A stretch of DNA of 64,000 bases from Nocardia grenadensis NBRC 108939 (GCF_001613445.1 NZ_BDCJ01000001.1:124001-188000), one strand, 5' to 3'. Counted from the stretch's first letter, positions 16,462 to 25,345 are shown. Notes: generated by a model not told the origin, from the letters alone. Made by a program: numbers and translations.

Positions 16462-17583
16462 ATGGAAACCAGTGGACCTGCTGATCGGCATGAGGCGGCG
16501 AGGGTGCGGCGGCGTGAGGTCTCGTTCACCTCAGGTCAGGACGAGTGCGCGGCATGGTTGTACACCGCACCTGATCCGAACGGCCCGCGTCCGATGGTGA
16601 TCATGGGCCACGGGCTGGGGGCGGTGCGGGAGATGCGCCTGGACGCCTACGCGGAACGGTTCGCCGAGGCGGGATGGTCGGTGCTGGTGTTCGACTACCG
16701 TCATCTCGGGGCCAGCGGCGGAGCGCCGCGCCAGCTCCTCGATATCGGTCGGCAACGCGCTGACTGGCATGCCGCCCTGGCGTTCGTACGCACCCTTCCA
16801 GAGGTAGATGTCGACCGGATCGCTTTGTGGGGCAGTTCGTTCGGCGGCGGGCATGTTCTTCAGGTCGCCTCTGAAGACACCCGTATCGCGGCGGTCGTGG
16901 CCCAGTGCCCCTTCACCGACGGACCGGCGTCGTTGCGCTCGCGTCTACGGGCCGGACCGCTGAGCGTAGTAGCGCTGACAGTGGCCGGCATCCTCGACAC
17001 GGTAGGTTCCTGGTTCGGCGCGAAGCCGATCCTGTTGCCGATGGCGGGGACGTCCTGGATGCCCGCGTTCGTCGCCTCACCCGACGCCCTCGCCGGCGCT
17101 TCCGCACTCCTGCCTGCGGGGACCCGGCTCTCGCGGCGCACCAGCGCGTTGTTGAAACGGCTGCCCTCGGTGCGGGCTCGGGTGTCGAAGAATATCGAGC
17201 TGACCGAGATCGACAGTAGGGAAGAACCCGTGACCGGTGTCGGTCGCGACAGCGTATGGGGTGTACTGCGCGGCCCGCACGGTGAATTCGATGCCGCCAA
17301 CGCCCTGGCCGCCCGGCTGGTGCTGCACCTTCCGCTCGATCGGCCCGGTCGCGCGCTGGCACGCTTGCGCACCCCGACGCTGCTGTGTGTCTGCGACAAC
17401 GACGCGGCCGCGCCCGCGAAGACTACGAAGCGTCGCGCGCAGGGGCTGGCACACGTGCACGTCCAGAACTACCCGTGCGACCACTTCGGCATTTACCTGG
17501 GCGAGCACTTCGAACGCGCCGTGCGTGACCAACTCTATTTCCTGGCAACGCAATTCGACTACACCGCACGCACCACGCAGTAG
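16462..17583 (+). CDS. Alpha/beta hydrolase
   Basis: A 373-residue hydrolase of the serine type. The oxyanion region is VIMGHGLGAVREMRLD (about residues 46-61). The nucleophile elbow is LWGSSFGGGHVL (Ser about 134). The acid is probably the Asp of CVCDNDAAAP, and the His is in NYPCDHFGIY near the C-terminus. It resembles X-Pro dipeptidyl-peptidase/CocE-like and YcjY-type hydrolases. An extra segment (about 190-280) probably forms a lid. Substrate unknown; induction by a small lipophilic compound is likely from the TetR-type operator just upstream. It converges with tetR at 17621. Confidence 0.85.
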   Translation: METSGPADRHEAARVRRREVSFTSGQDECAAWLYTAPDPNGPRPMVIMGHGLGAVREMRLDAYAERFAEAGWSVLVFDYRHLGASGGAPRQLLDIGRQRADWHAALAFVRTLPEVDVDRIALWGSSFGGGHVLQVASEDTRIAAVVAQCPFTDGPASLRSRLRAGPLSVVALTVAGILDTVGSWFGAKPILLPMAGTSWMPAFVASPDALAGASALLPAGTRLSRRTSALLKRLPSVRARVSKNIELTEIDSREEPVTGVGRDSVWGVLRGPHGEFDAANALAARLVLHLPLDRPGRALARLRTPTLLCVCDNDAAAPAKTTKRRAQGLAHVHVQNYPCDHFGIYLGEHFERAVRDQLYFLATQFDYTARTTQ

Positions 17584-17620
17584 ATCGCCCCTGGCTCGTG
17601 GACGTGCCGAGACCGAGCGC

Positions 17621-18181
17621 TCAGCCGGCGGTTGCGGCAAGACTGCGAGCGCTGTTCAGCAGCGTCTCGATCACGGTGCGCCGCTGGGCCTGATCCGCCG
17701 GATGCGTCAGCAAGCCCTCGACAACGAAAACGCCGATCGTGACCAGCGGATCCACCTCGTCATCGGGCACGCCGAGTCCGATAAGCTCTGCTCGGAACAA
17801 TCCCTCGGCCAGTGCGTGGAATTGCTCGTGCCATTCCTGAATGGACGCGGACTCCTCGGCGCGCGTGTGCACCGTGCTGACCAATCGCCCCAGTTGCTTC
17901 AATTCCTCGACCAGCCACAACAGCCGATCACCCAGCTCCGTGTCCAGCACTTCGCGGTAGGAGGCCATCGAGTCGGCCAGGACCGCGTCCAGGACCGCGA
18001 TCAATACCGCGTCCTTGTCCTGGAAGTACCAGTACAGCGTGTTCGACACCACTCCGGCGTCGCGGGCGATCCGCGTCATCGACGCCGCGTCGTATCCCTC
18101 CTCGACGAACAACCGTCGGGCAGCTACCACAATCTCCGCACGCTTCTCTTCCCGATCCTGCGGACGTCTGTTGCGAGGCAT
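17621..18181 (-). CDS. TetR-family repressor, partner of the 16462 hydrolase
   Basis: A 186-residue regulator. The N-terminal helix-turn-helix is ASMTRIARDAGVVSNTLYWY with FQDKDAVLIAVL (about residues 30-62). The remaining helical domain would bind the ligand. The ATG at 18181 (MPRNRRPQDREEKRAEI) gives the standard TetR start. A longer frame to 18334 would translate through its own operator. The operator TCTTG-n9-CAAGA at 18216-18234 is 35 bp upstream and repeats in front of the hydrolase, so it probably represses both. Confidence 0.9.
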   Translation of the reverse strand: MPRNRRPQDREEKRAEIVVAARRLFVEEGYDAASMTRIARDAGVVSNTLYWYFQDKDAVLIAVLDAVLADSMASYREVLDTELGDRLLWLVEELKQLGRLVSTVHTRAEESASIQEWHEQFHALAEGLFRAELIGLGVPDDEVDPLVTIGVFVVEGLLTHPADQAQRRTVIETLLNSARSLAATAG

Positions 18182-18215
18182 CTCCAGTCCTGACCTAGTT
18201 CCGGCCCCGATGCTA

Positions 18216-18234
18216 TCTTGACCAGCCCCCAAGA
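18216..18234. promoter_or_regulatory. Second copy of the TetR operator, autoregulatory
   Basis: TCTTG (18216-18220) and CAAGA (18230-18234) are separated by nine bases, the same arms and spacing as the core of the palindrome at 16410-16432. The nine-base centre differs. It lies 35 bp upstream of the tetR start codon, where binding would block its own promoter. Confidence 0.6.
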
Positions 18235-18560
18235 ACGGCTTCGGTAGGCGAACGGTCAAGCAGGCGGTCCGAGGAACATCCTCCCGCTCAATCAGGCCGC
18301 CGGGGGCGCATCGGCACCGGAAAAACGGCACCATTGATCTGTGCCGGGTCGCGGTGTCGATCCACGAGTGTGAGATGTCGGTGCGTTATGAGGACGCGCA
18401 ACGACTGTCGGCGTCCATCCGCACTCTTATCGGCCAGAGAGATTGAGTCCCGTTCCGGGAGATCGAATTCGATAAAAGTCTCGTTCAGCGTTTTCGTTGT
18501 CGCCGGCCGGGCCGCTTATGGCTCAGGCGGGAAACGGTGTGCCAGGAACGGCCGGGAGAC
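18235..18560. other. Intergenic stretch between two tetR genes, nothing assigned
   Basis: A short plus-strand frame reads SVRYEDAQRLSASIRTLIGQ and stops near 18446, without a recognised family or start. It may be a fragment of a lost gene. No other structure was found. Confidence 0.3.
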
Positions 18561-19118
18561 TCAGGAACTCATCGACTCTCGACGGCGCTCGTAGAGCGCG
18601 TCCATGACGAGGCCCAGCAGGCGTTCGGGCTGATCGGGGTCGGAGCTACGGGAGGTGGTCAAAGCGATGCCCACGATGAGTTGGATGACATCGCGGGCGT
18701 GGACATCGGCGCGTACGCTGCCCGCGTGCTGGGCATGGGACACGACCGCATGGGCGGCTTCGTGAATCGCGGCGTGACAGTCGAACCCCGGGTCGACCGG
18801 CTCGGTCAGTGCCGCGCCCCCTAGGCCGTGGTCGGTTCGCGCGTGGGTAAGGAAGGCTCGCAACCACTCGCGGAGTGCGTTATCCGCGTCGGTTGTCGAC
18901 ATCAGTTCCTCTGCCCGCGCGCCCAGTGCTTCGATCCGCTCGCGGAGTACGGCGGCCAGCAGTGCCTGCCGGTTGGGGAAGTGCCGGTAGAGCGTGCCCG
19001 GTCCGACATTCGCGCGACGGGCGATCTCGTTGAGGGAGGCGTCCGGTCCCTCCTCGGCGAACGTTTCGGCGGCGGCGCTCAGCATGCGCTCGTAGTTGCG
19101 CTGTGCATCGGCTCGCAT
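18561..19118 (-). CDS. TetR-family repressor, partner of the 19200 LLM oxidoreductase
   Basis: A 185-residue TetR protein. The helix-turn-helix is ASLNEIARRANVGPGTLYRH with FPNRQALLAAVL (about residues 27-58). The C-terminal ligand domain contains TEPVDPGFDCHAAIHEAAHA. It is divergent from an LLM oxidoreductase. Two CGGAGAA-type inverted repeats sit in the 81-bp intergenic gap, so it very probably controls both genes. Such pairs often answer to the oxidoreductase's substrate. The start ATG at 19118 is the standard TetR length. Confidence 0.9.
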   Translation of the reverse strand: MRADAQRNYERMLSAAAETFAEEGPDASLNEIARRANVGPGTLYRHFPNRQALLAAVLRERIEALGARAEELMSTTDADNALREWLRAFLTHARTDHGLGGAALTEPVDPGFDCHAAIHEAAHAVVSHAQHAGSVRADVHARDVIQLIVGIALTTSRSSDPDQPERLLGLVMDALYERRRESMSS

Positions 19119-19135
19119 GCCTGCCCCTTGTCATT

Positions 19136-19184
19136 CGGAGAAGTTCTCCGTATCGTACCTCGGGTGAATCGGAGAACCTCTCCG
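19136..19184. promoter_or_regulatory. Twin TetR operators in the divergent promoter
   Basis: Site 1, CGGAGAA-G-TTCTCCG (19136-19150), is a perfect 7-bp inverted repeat. Site 2, CGGAGAACCTCTCCG (19170-19184), has the same outer arms with one mismatch inside. Their starts are 34 bp apart, about three DNA turns. Both lie between the tetR ATG (19118) and the LLM ATG (19200); site 2 is 15 bp from the latter. Confidence 0.7.
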
Positions 19185-19199
19185 GAAAGGTCTGGGAAA

Positions 19200-20117
19200 A
19201 TGACAGAACGACAACTGGGCAGCGTTGGGATCTGGACGTTCGCGTTCGAGAGCCAGCCCGCCGGGCGAGTCCGCGAGGCGGCGGCCGAACTCGAGGAACT
19301 CGGTTACGGCACGCTGTGGTTCGGTGAGGCCTTCGGCCGGGAAGCGATGGGGCAGGCGTGGCTGCTGCTCACCGCGACCGAGCGCGTTACGGTCGCCGCG
19401 GGGATCGCCAATGTCGCCTTCCGTGATCCGATCGCCATGGCGACCGCGGAACGCACTCTCGGCGACGCGTTTCCCGGTCGCTTCCTGCTCGGACTCGGCG
19501 GCCACCGGGTCGGTGGGCAAACCGGCGTGTTCGACGGCTACCCGATGCCTGCGATCGGGAACCGGCCGCTGGCGGTGATGCGTGACTATCTCGATGCGAT
19601 GGACGCCGTACCGCACCACGGTCCCGTTCCCGACCCCGCGCCGCGCCGTGTGCTCGCCGCACTCGGGCCGAAGATGCTCGAACTGGCCGCCGAACGCACC
19701 TGGGGCGCACATCCCTACTTCGTCCCCGTCGAACACACCGCGCGCGCACGCAGGATCATGGGTCCGCACGCGGTCCTGGCCGTCGAGCAAGCCGTGGTCT
19801 TGGACACCGACCGGACCCGCGCACGTGCGCTGGCCCGGGCGCATGTCGCCGGATATGTCGAGGCGTCGCCGCATCAGCAGGCGAATGTGCGGCGGCTGGG
19901 CTTCGGCGACGCCGATATCGTGGGCGGTCCAAGTGATCGTCTTGTCGACGCGATCGTCGCCTACGGTGATATCGACGCCATCGAGCAGCGGGTGCGCGAG
20001 CACCTCGCGGCCGGCGCAGATCATGTATGTCTCCAGGTGCTGACTGCCACCCCTGCTGAGCTGCCGATGCCGGAATGGCGCGAGCTTGCGGGCCTGATGG
20101 CCGCCGTGCCTGCGTGA
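19200..20117 (+). CDS. LLM-class flavin-dependent oxidoreductase
   Basis: A 305-residue luciferase-like TIM-barrel protein. It begins GSVGIWTFAFESQPAGRVRE, then ELGYGTLWFGEAFGREAMGQ, VAAGIANVAFRDPIAMATAE and FPGRFLLGLGGHRVG. This is the pattern of the F420-dependent TIGR03620-like group of actinobacteria. It would use reduced F420 or FMN; the substrate is unknown. The ATG at 19200 was chosen because the barrel starts there and operator sites lie just before it. It is divergent from its TetR. Confidence 0.88.
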   Translation: MTERQLGSVGIWTFAFESQPAGRVREAAAELEELGYGTLWFGEAFGREAMGQAWLLLTATERVTVAAGIANVAFRDPIAMATAERTLGDAFPGRFLLGLGGHRVGGQTGVFDGYPMPAIGNRPLAVMRDYLDAMDAVPHHGPVPDPAPRRVLAALGPKMLELAAERTWGAHPYFVPVEHTARARRIMGPHAVLAVEQAVVLDTDRTRARALARAHVAGYVEASPHQQANVRRLGFGDADIVGGPSDRLVDAIVAYGDIDAIEQRVREHLAAGADHVCLQVLTATPAELPMPEWRELAGLMAAVPA

Positions 20118-20272
20118 ATACGGCGCGTTTTCGAGGATTTCGCGCACCTCTTTGGTGTCGGATCGGGCGGAAACGCTCCTCGACCCCCGATACAGCGGCC
20201 TACCAAGAGGCGGGCGCGGAATGGCACTATCGCGAACTGCGCGAACTGTTCGCCCGCACGCTGCCGCGGTAG
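20118..20272 (+). other. Possible gene-end remnant, unrecognised
   Basis: A plus-strand frame ends with DTAAYQEAGAEWHYRELREL then FARTLPR and a TAG at 20270-20272. It looks protein-like (amphipathic, natural codon pattern) but has no start of its own and no family I can name. It may be the tail of a gene lost by deletion. Confidence 0.2.
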
Positions 20273-20288
20273 CGGGTGCGGCCACGGA

Positions 20289-20861
20289 TCAAGCGCCTGC
20301 CACGAACACCAGCCCGTGCCCGGTTTCGGCGGGTGCATTCACGGCGCGCGTCTCAATCCGGTCCAGCCGGTAACCCAGGCGGCGGGGTACCGCGGCGCTG
20401 CGCTCGTTGGCGGCATCACAGCGGATCTGTACCTGCTCGATACCGGGCAGCCGCAGGGCGACATCGGTGAGCGCGGCGACCGCGCGGGTGATGATCCCCC
20501 GACCGGTATACGCGATATGACACCAGTAGCCGATTTCCAGGGCCGCGGGCCCCACCCGGTCGTGCAGCCCGACCGCGCCGAGCAGAGTGCCTTCGGAATC
20601 GAAGATGCCGTAGCCGAAATCTCCGTCGGCCGACGGCCATCCGGTGGCCGCGATGTCGTTGAAGACTCGCTGTTCCTCCTGGGTGCGTGGTGTGGGCAGC
20701 CACGGCATCCAGGGATGGAGATGATCGAACGAGGCGTTGATCGCCCCGCGCTGAGCTGTGAGATCGCCGGTTTCCCAGCGCCGTACCACGAGGTCACCGA
20801 GGTCGATACGCTGCGGTGGCACGATCCCGGGAGCCAGTGCGGGCGGGTGGGTGGTACTCAC
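20289..20861 (-). CDS. GNAT-family N-acetyltransferase (RimJ/RimL type)
   Basis: A 190-residue acetyltransferase. It opens with IDLGDLVVRRWETGDLTAQR and has SFDHLHPWMPWL (about residues 50-61). The acetyl-CoA binding region is YWCHIAYTGRGIITRAVAAL (the Q/RxxGxG/A-like YTGRGI, about 120-140), and VQIRCDAANERSAAVPRRLG follows. It is the ribosomal-protein/other N-acetyltransferase type that acetylates an amine, target unknown. The GTG at 20861 was chosen because family similarity starts soon after; longer frames overlap the divergent PBP start. Divergent from the PBP gene at 21004. Confidence 0.85.
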   Translation of the reverse strand: MSTTHPPALAPGIVPPQRIDLGDLVVRRWETGDLTAQRGAINASFDHLHPWMPWLPTPRTQEEQRVFNDIAATGWPSADGDFGYGIFDSEGTLLGAVGLHDRVGPAALEIGYWCHIAYTGRGIITRAVAALTDVALRLPGIEQVQIRCDAANERSAAVPRRLGYRLDRIETRAVNAPAETGHGLVFVAGA

Positions 20862-21003
20862 CTCGCAATCATCCCGGCCCGGGTGTGGGCCGGGCAACCG
20901 TTGTGCGCGGTCGCGGTCGCGGTCGCGTCCGGCGACGCGCTCCGCACCACCGGAAAGTGGACCGTCCGCGTCCGCTGGAAGTGCGCTCGATACAGTCGCA
21001 ACG

Positions 21004-22755
21004 GTGCGCACCGATCGGAAACTCCTCGTCCTCATGGCCGCCCTCGGTCTGGCGTTGGCCGGTTGCTCGTCTGCGCCACCCGAGCCGGATACCGTCGCCG
21101 AACGCTTCACCGAGGCGCTGAACAGCGACGATATCGCTGCCGCCGCGGCACTCACCGATGATCCGGCGCGGGCCGGTGAAACACTCGGCGCCCTCTACGA
21201 CGGGTTGGGCAAAGAAGCGACCTTCGCGGTCGCCGGGGTGGACGAGGACAGGTTCACTCTCGAGGCGACCTGGAAATTGGGGGCCGGCGGCGGCAAGGAA
21301 TGGAAGTACACAACCACCGGGACCGCCGGCGAGACCGACGACGGCTGGAAAGTGCACTGGAACCCGGCCACCGTCGCGCCGGGGCTCGATACCGGCCCGC
21401 TGAGCTACGCACCGGTGTACCCGCGGCCCGCCCGGGTCCTGGACGCCGCGGGCGGTGAGCTCATGACCGAGCAGGTGGTGACGCTCGTGCAATTGGCGCC
21501 CGGCGCCGATACCGCCGCCGCGGCCGCGCTGCTCGCCCCGCTCGCCGCCGGGATCACGCCGGCCTCCCTGGACGACGAACTGGCTGCCGCGCAGGGCAAA
21601 CCGGTGACGACGATCAGTCTCCGCGAAGCCGATATCGCACCGGTCCGGGACGCGTTGACCGCGGTCCGCGGGGTGACCCTCGCCCCGCAGACGCGGCTGC
21701 TCACCACCGACAAGGCGATATCCGCACCGACCCTATCGGGGCTGAGCGAACTCTGGCAGCAGCAGGCCGACGACGCCGCCGGTTGGGCGGTGCGCGCGCA
21801 GACCGCGGACGGCACGGTCCGTATCGCCGGAGCGGATCCGCGGCCCACCACCGATATCCGGTCCACCATCGATATCCGGCTGCAGCGGGCCGCGGAGACC
21901 GCACTGGACCCGATCGGCGGCCCCGCGGCGATCGTCGCGATGCGCCCCTCGACCGGCGAGATCCTGGCGGTCGGGCAGAACGCCGCCGCCGACGGTACGG
22001 GGGCGATCGCGCTCACCGGTCTGTATCCGCCGGGTTCGACCTTCAAGACGGTTACCACCGCCGCGGTGCTGGACGCGGGACGCGCCGCCCCCGACACTGT
22101 GCTGCCCTGCCCCGGCGTCGCCGATATCGAGGGGCGCCGCATACCCAACGACGACAGTTTCGATCTGGGACAGGCCCCGCTGCACACCGCGTTCGCCCAC
22201 TCCTGCAACACCACCATGGCCGGGCTCGCCGTCAACTTGCCGCCGGACGCGCTGCGCACCGCCGCCGAGCGGCTCGGCCTCGGAGTGGACTACGTGACGC
22301 CCGGGCTGACCACGGTGACCGGCAGTGTGCCGGTCGCGCAGAGTCCGGCGGAGCGGGTGGAGGCCAGTATCGGCCAAGGTCAGGTGACGGCCTCACCCTT
22401 CGGTATGGCGCTGGTCGCCGCGTCCGTCGCACACGGGACCACGCCCGCTCCGGTACTGGTGACCGGTTCGCCGGGCATCCCCGACCGGACACCGCAGCCG
22501 CTGCCCACCGCGGTCACCGGCGATCTGAAGACCATGATGCGGGAAACCGTCACGGCGGGTACCGCCACCCGGCTGGCCGATATCCCCGGCCTGCTCGGTA
22601 AGACCGGTACCGCGGAATACGGTGATAACAGCAGCGCGCACGGCTGGTTCATCGGTATCCAGGACGATCTGGCGTTCGCGGTGTTCGTGGCCGACGCGGG
22701 AAGTTCCGGACCCGCTGTCGACGCGGCGGGCCGGATGCTGCGGGCACCGCGCTGA
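21004..22755 (+). CDS. Penicillin-binding lipoprotein (class B transpeptidase with NTF2-like domain)
   Basis: A 583-residue protein. A lipobox ends LALAGC21, so it is anchored to the outer face of the membrane. It has an NTF2-like MecA N-terminal domain (about residues 30-135), a dimerisation domain, then the transpeptidase domain with catalytic S345-T-F-K348, S400-C-N402 and K533-T-G. It cross-links peptidoglycan and is the likely counterpart of the mycobacterial Rv2864c penicillin-binding lipoprotein. The GTG start at 21004 gives an ideal lipoprotein signal; upstream extensions do not. It converges with the aminotransferase. Confidence 0.9.
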   Translation: MRTDRKLLVLMAALGLALAGCSSAPPEPDTVAERFTEALNSDDIAAAAALTDDPARAGETLGALYDGLGKEATFAVAGVDEDRFTLEATWKLGAGGGKEWKYTTTGTAGETDDGWKVHWNPATVAPGLDTGPLSYAPVYPRPARVLDAAGGELMTEQVVTLVQLAPGADTAAAAALLAPLAAGITPASLDDELAAAQGKPVTTISLREADIAPVRDALTAVRGVTLAPQTRLLTTDKAISAPTLSGLSELWQQQADDAAGWAVRAQTADGTVRIAGADPRPTTDIRSTIDIRLQRAAETALDPIGGPAAIVAMRPSTGEILAVGQNAAADGTGAIALTGLYPPGSTFKTVTTAAVLDAGRAAPDTVLPCPGVADIEGRRIPNDDSFDLGQAPLHTAFAHSCNTTMAGLAVNLPPDALRTAAERLGLGVDYVTPGLTTVTGSVPVAQSPAERVEASIGQGQVTASPFGMALVAASVAHGTTPAPVLVTGSPGIPDRTPQPLPTAVTGDLKTMMRETVTAGTATRLADIPGLLGKTGTAEYGDNSSAHGWFIGIQDDLAFAVFVADAGSSGPAVDAAGRMLRAPR

Positions 22756-22780
22756 TCACCGGGGCCCGGCTCTCCGATGC

Positions 22781-23956
22781 TCAGCGGGCGCTCGCCTTCC
22801 GGAGCCGCCGGACGCCCTCGTCCAAGGTCTCGGGACGCTTACAGAAGGTGAAGCGGGCGAGATGCCGCCACGCGGCCGGATCGTCGGTGAAAACACTGAC
22901 CGGCACCGCGGCCACCCCGAGCCGTGCGGGCAGGTCCCGGCAGAACCGGATGCCGTCTTCCTCGCCCGTGGGGCGGATATCGGCGCAGACGAAATAACTC
23001 CCCGCGCTGGGATGCACCCGGAAACCTGTCTCGGTCAGCGCCGCGGAGAGGCGCAGCCGCTGCTCGGCGAGTCGGGCGCGCAGCCGGGCCACCCACTCGA
23101 GTTCATGGGTGAGCGCATGCGCGACGGCGGGCTGGAACGGTCCGCCGCCCACGAAGGTGAGGAACTGTTTGGCGGCGAGCACCGCGTCGATCAGGGGAGC
23201 CGCCCCACCGATCCACCCGATCTTCCAGCCGGTGACGCTGAACGTCTTCGCGGCGCTCGACACCACCAGGGTCCGGTCGGCCATGCCGGGGAAGGTGGCG
23301 ATGCTCAGATGTTCGGCGTCGTCGTACACGAGGTGCTCGTACACCTCGTCGGTCAGCACCAGCAGGTCGTGCGCACAGGCGAGCTCGGCGAGTGCGGCCA
23401 GATCGGCGCGGTCGAGGACCGTGCCGGTGGGATTGTGCGGTGAGTTCAGGATCAACATGCGTGTGGCCGGGGTGATCGCGGCGCGCAGGCTGTCGTGGTC
23501 GAGGACGAAACGGTCCCCGTCGGGGACGAGCCGGGCGGTGCGCCGCTGCGCGCCGGCCAGGGCCACCGCCGCGGGATATGAGTCGTAGTAGGGCTCGATC
23601 AGCACGACTTCGGCGCCGGGTTCGACCAGGCCGAGAACCGCGGCGCTGATCGCCTCGGTGGCGCCGACTGTCACCAGTATCTCGGTGTCCGGGTCGTAGT
23701 GCGTTCCGTAGCGGCGGGCACGGTCCGCGGCGATCGCGCGGCGCAGCACCGGCATACCGCGGCCGGGCGGGTACTGGTTGAGTCCGTCGGCGATCGCCGC
23801 GCGGGCGGCCTCGAGCATGCCCGCGGGGCCGTCACTGTCCGGGAAGCCCTGCCCCAGGTTGATCGCCTCGTGCCGGACCGCGAGTTCGGTCATCTCGGCG
23901 AAGATGGTGGCGGCGAAGGGCCGCAGGCGGTCGACAGTGGGGACTCGGTCACGCAT
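22781..23956 (-). CDS. PLP-dependent class I/II aminotransferase (DapC-like)
   Basis: A 391-residue aminotransferase. Motifs are INLGQGFPDSDGP (about residues 32-44), ILNSPHNPTGTV (about 169-180), VLTDEVYEHLVYDD and SSAAKTFSVTGWKIGW with the PLP Lys in AAKTFS (about 234). The pattern closely resembles the actinobacterial Rv0858c type, reported as N-succinyldiaminopimelate aminotransferase in lysine/diaminopimelate synthesis. Kynurenine/methionine aminotransferase relatives share these motifs, so the substrate is not certain. Normal length, ATG at 23956. Confidence 0.88.
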   Translation of the reverse strand: MRDRVPTVDRLRPFAATIFAEMTELAVRHEAINLGQGFPDSDGPAGMLEAARAAIADGLNQYPPGRGMPVLRRAIAADRARRYGTHYDPDTEILVTVGATEAISAAVLGLVEPGAEVVLIEPYYDSYPAAVALAGAQRRTARLVPDGDRFVLDHDSLRAAITPATRMLILNSPHNPTGTVLDRADLAALAELACAHDLLVLTDEVYEHLVYDDAEHLSIATFPGMADRTLVVSSAAKTFSVTGWKIGWIGGAAPLIDAVLAAKQFLTFVGGGPFQPAVAHALTHELEWVARLRARLAEQRLRLSAALTETGFRVHPSAGSYFVCADIRPTGEEDGIRFCRDLPARLGVAAVPVSVFTDDPAAWRHLARFTFCKRPETLDEGVRRLRKASAR

Positions 23957-23998
23957 GGCACGAGCCTAGACGGCCCACACTGTCGCGCCGGGCCCCGC

Positions 23999-24709
23999 TC
24001 AGACCTCACCGCTGCGCCGGTCCCCGGTCGATCCGCCCGGTTCGGCGAGCGGACTGCGCTCGAACTGCGCGAGCAACTCGGCGGGGTCGTCGTAGACCGC
24101 GACCGCGCCCGCCTCGCGTAGTTCCGCGCCGCCGATCCCGCCGGACCGGAAGCCGATGAAGTCCACTCCCGCCCGCCGGGCCGCTTCGGCGTCCCATACC
24201 GTGTCACCGACGAAGATCGCCGATCCGGCCGCGGCACCGGCCCGGTCGAGCGCGGTGCGCACGATATCGGGTCGCGGTTTCGCGGTGCCGACATCCTCGC
24301 TGGAGGTCTGCGCCGAGATCACCTCCGACGCGCCGAGTACCTCCCGCAGTACCGAGAGTTCGTCCTCCGGCGCGGAGGTCGCCAGCACCACGGTCAGCCC
24401 GGCCGCCGCGACCCGCTCGAGCAGTTCGCGCGCGCCGTCGACCGGGCGCATGAGCGCACCGGAATCCAGGTAGTAGCGCAGATGCAGGTCCTTCGCTCGG
24501 TCGTGGGTGTCGTCGTCGGCATCGGGCAGCAGAGTGCTCACCAGCAGGGAGCCGTCCATGCCGATACTCCGGTGCACCCGCCAGGCGTCCACCTCGGCGC
24601 CGACTTCCCGGAAAGCCCGGGCCCAGGCGTGGACGTGCAGGTAGTTCGAATCGACCAGCGTTCCGTCGATATCGAAGAGGACCGCGCCCGCGGTATCGGT
24701 TTCGGGCAC
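23999..24709 (-). CDS. HAD-superfamily phosphatase
   Basis: A 236-residue HAD hydrolase. Motif I is LFDIDGTLVDSN (Asp nucleophile about residue 13). Motif II is in VVLATSA (about 105), and motif IV is IFVGDTVWDAEAARRAG (about 163). A helical cap of the C1 type lies between motif I and II. It resembles phosphoglycolate phosphatase/beta-phosphoglucomutase relatives that dephosphorylate small metabolites. The next gene (24716) is on the same strand only 6 bp upstream, so they are probably one operon. Substrate unknown. Confidence 0.88.
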   Translation of the reverse strand: MPETDTAGAVLFDIDGTLVDSNYLHVHAWARAFREVGAEVDAWRVHRSIGMDGSLLVSTLLPDADDDTHDRAKDLHLRYYLDSGALMRPVDGARELLERVAAAGLTVVLATSAPEDELSVLREVLGASEVISAQTSSEDVGTAKPRPDIVRTALDRAGAAAGSAIFVGDTVWDAEAARRAGVDFIGFRSGGIGGAELREAGAVAVYDDPAELLAQFERSPLAEPGGSTGDRRSGEV

Positions 24710-24715
24710 GGGTGC

Positions 24716-25141
24716 TCAGCTCCTGGCGTCGCGGGGGATACCGGTGGACCAGAGCGCCCACAGGATCAGGACCGGCTGGAACAACAATCGCACGAAGCGC
24801 TTCCCGTCGGTGTCGAGCCGGAAGGCGGATCGGTGGTCGCGCCACTGGGCGATATTGCCGGGGAAGACCGCGACGAAGAACAGTGCGGCGATCCGCCCCA
24901 TCCGGACCCGATCCCGGGTCATCGCCGCCAATCCCGCGCCGAGCATGATCTCCACGCCGCCGGAGGCCATCACGACACCGTCCTTGTCCAACGGTACCCA
25001 ATCGGGTACCTGGGCCTGGAACTCCCGCCGGGCCCAGAACAGATGGCTCAGACCCGCGAACACCAGCGCCGCCGACAAGAGATAGCGGGCGGTCGTACGA
25101 GCCGGTGTGGTGGGCGCACTCTCCGATTCGTGACTGGCCAT
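24716..25141 (-). CDS. DoxX-like membrane protein
   Basis: A 141-residue protein with four hydrophobic segments: YLLSAALVFAGLSHLFWARR, ASGGVEIMLGAGLAAM, RMGRIAALFFVAVFPGNIAQ and VRLLFQPVLILWALW. The order and the charged HLFWARREF and RDHRSAF loops match DoxX/DoxD-like small membrane proteins. Their role in redox or thiol balance is not settled. The ATG at 25141 (MASHESESAP) is chosen; upstream frames are the acetyltransferase remnant. It ends 6 bp before the HAD start, and both share an operon. Confidence 0.8.
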   Translation of the reverse strand: MASHESESAPTTPARTTARYLLSAALVFAGLSHLFWARREFQAQVPDWVPLDKDGVVMASGGVEIMLGAGLAAMTRDRVRMGRIAALFFVAVFPGNIAQWRDHRSAFRLDTDGKRFVRLLFQPVLILWALWSTGIPRDARS

Positions 25142-25249
25142 GCATCGCAGCCTACCTGCGACAGCGGTGGCGGTGGCGTCGCGCATGGGCCGTGTCCCGG
25201 CGGTCGCCGGCCCTCGCCGTTTCGCCGCGGGCCATCGGTGGCCGGGCAC

Positions 25250-25345
25250 GAAACCTTTTGCGAATGGTCGTTTCCTACGCTTGTACACGTGAAGCCGAGC
25301 TTGCTGTAGACGCCGAGCGCGGCCGCGTTGGTGTCCACTGCAAAT
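25250..25345 (-). pseudogene. Tail of a GNAT acetyltransferase fused onto the end of the 25275 hydrolase
   Basis: On the minus strand one frame reads FAVDTNAAALGVYSKLGFTC followed by TSVGNDHSQ. This is the classic GNAT motif B ending (VDTDNxxALxLYxKLGF). No upstream GNAT domain exists. Sequence directly before the junction is the hydrolase, in another frame. A deletion that joined the hydrolase gene to the 3' end of a neighbouring acetyltransferase gene explains this. The right boundary is uncertain. Confidence 0.5.
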
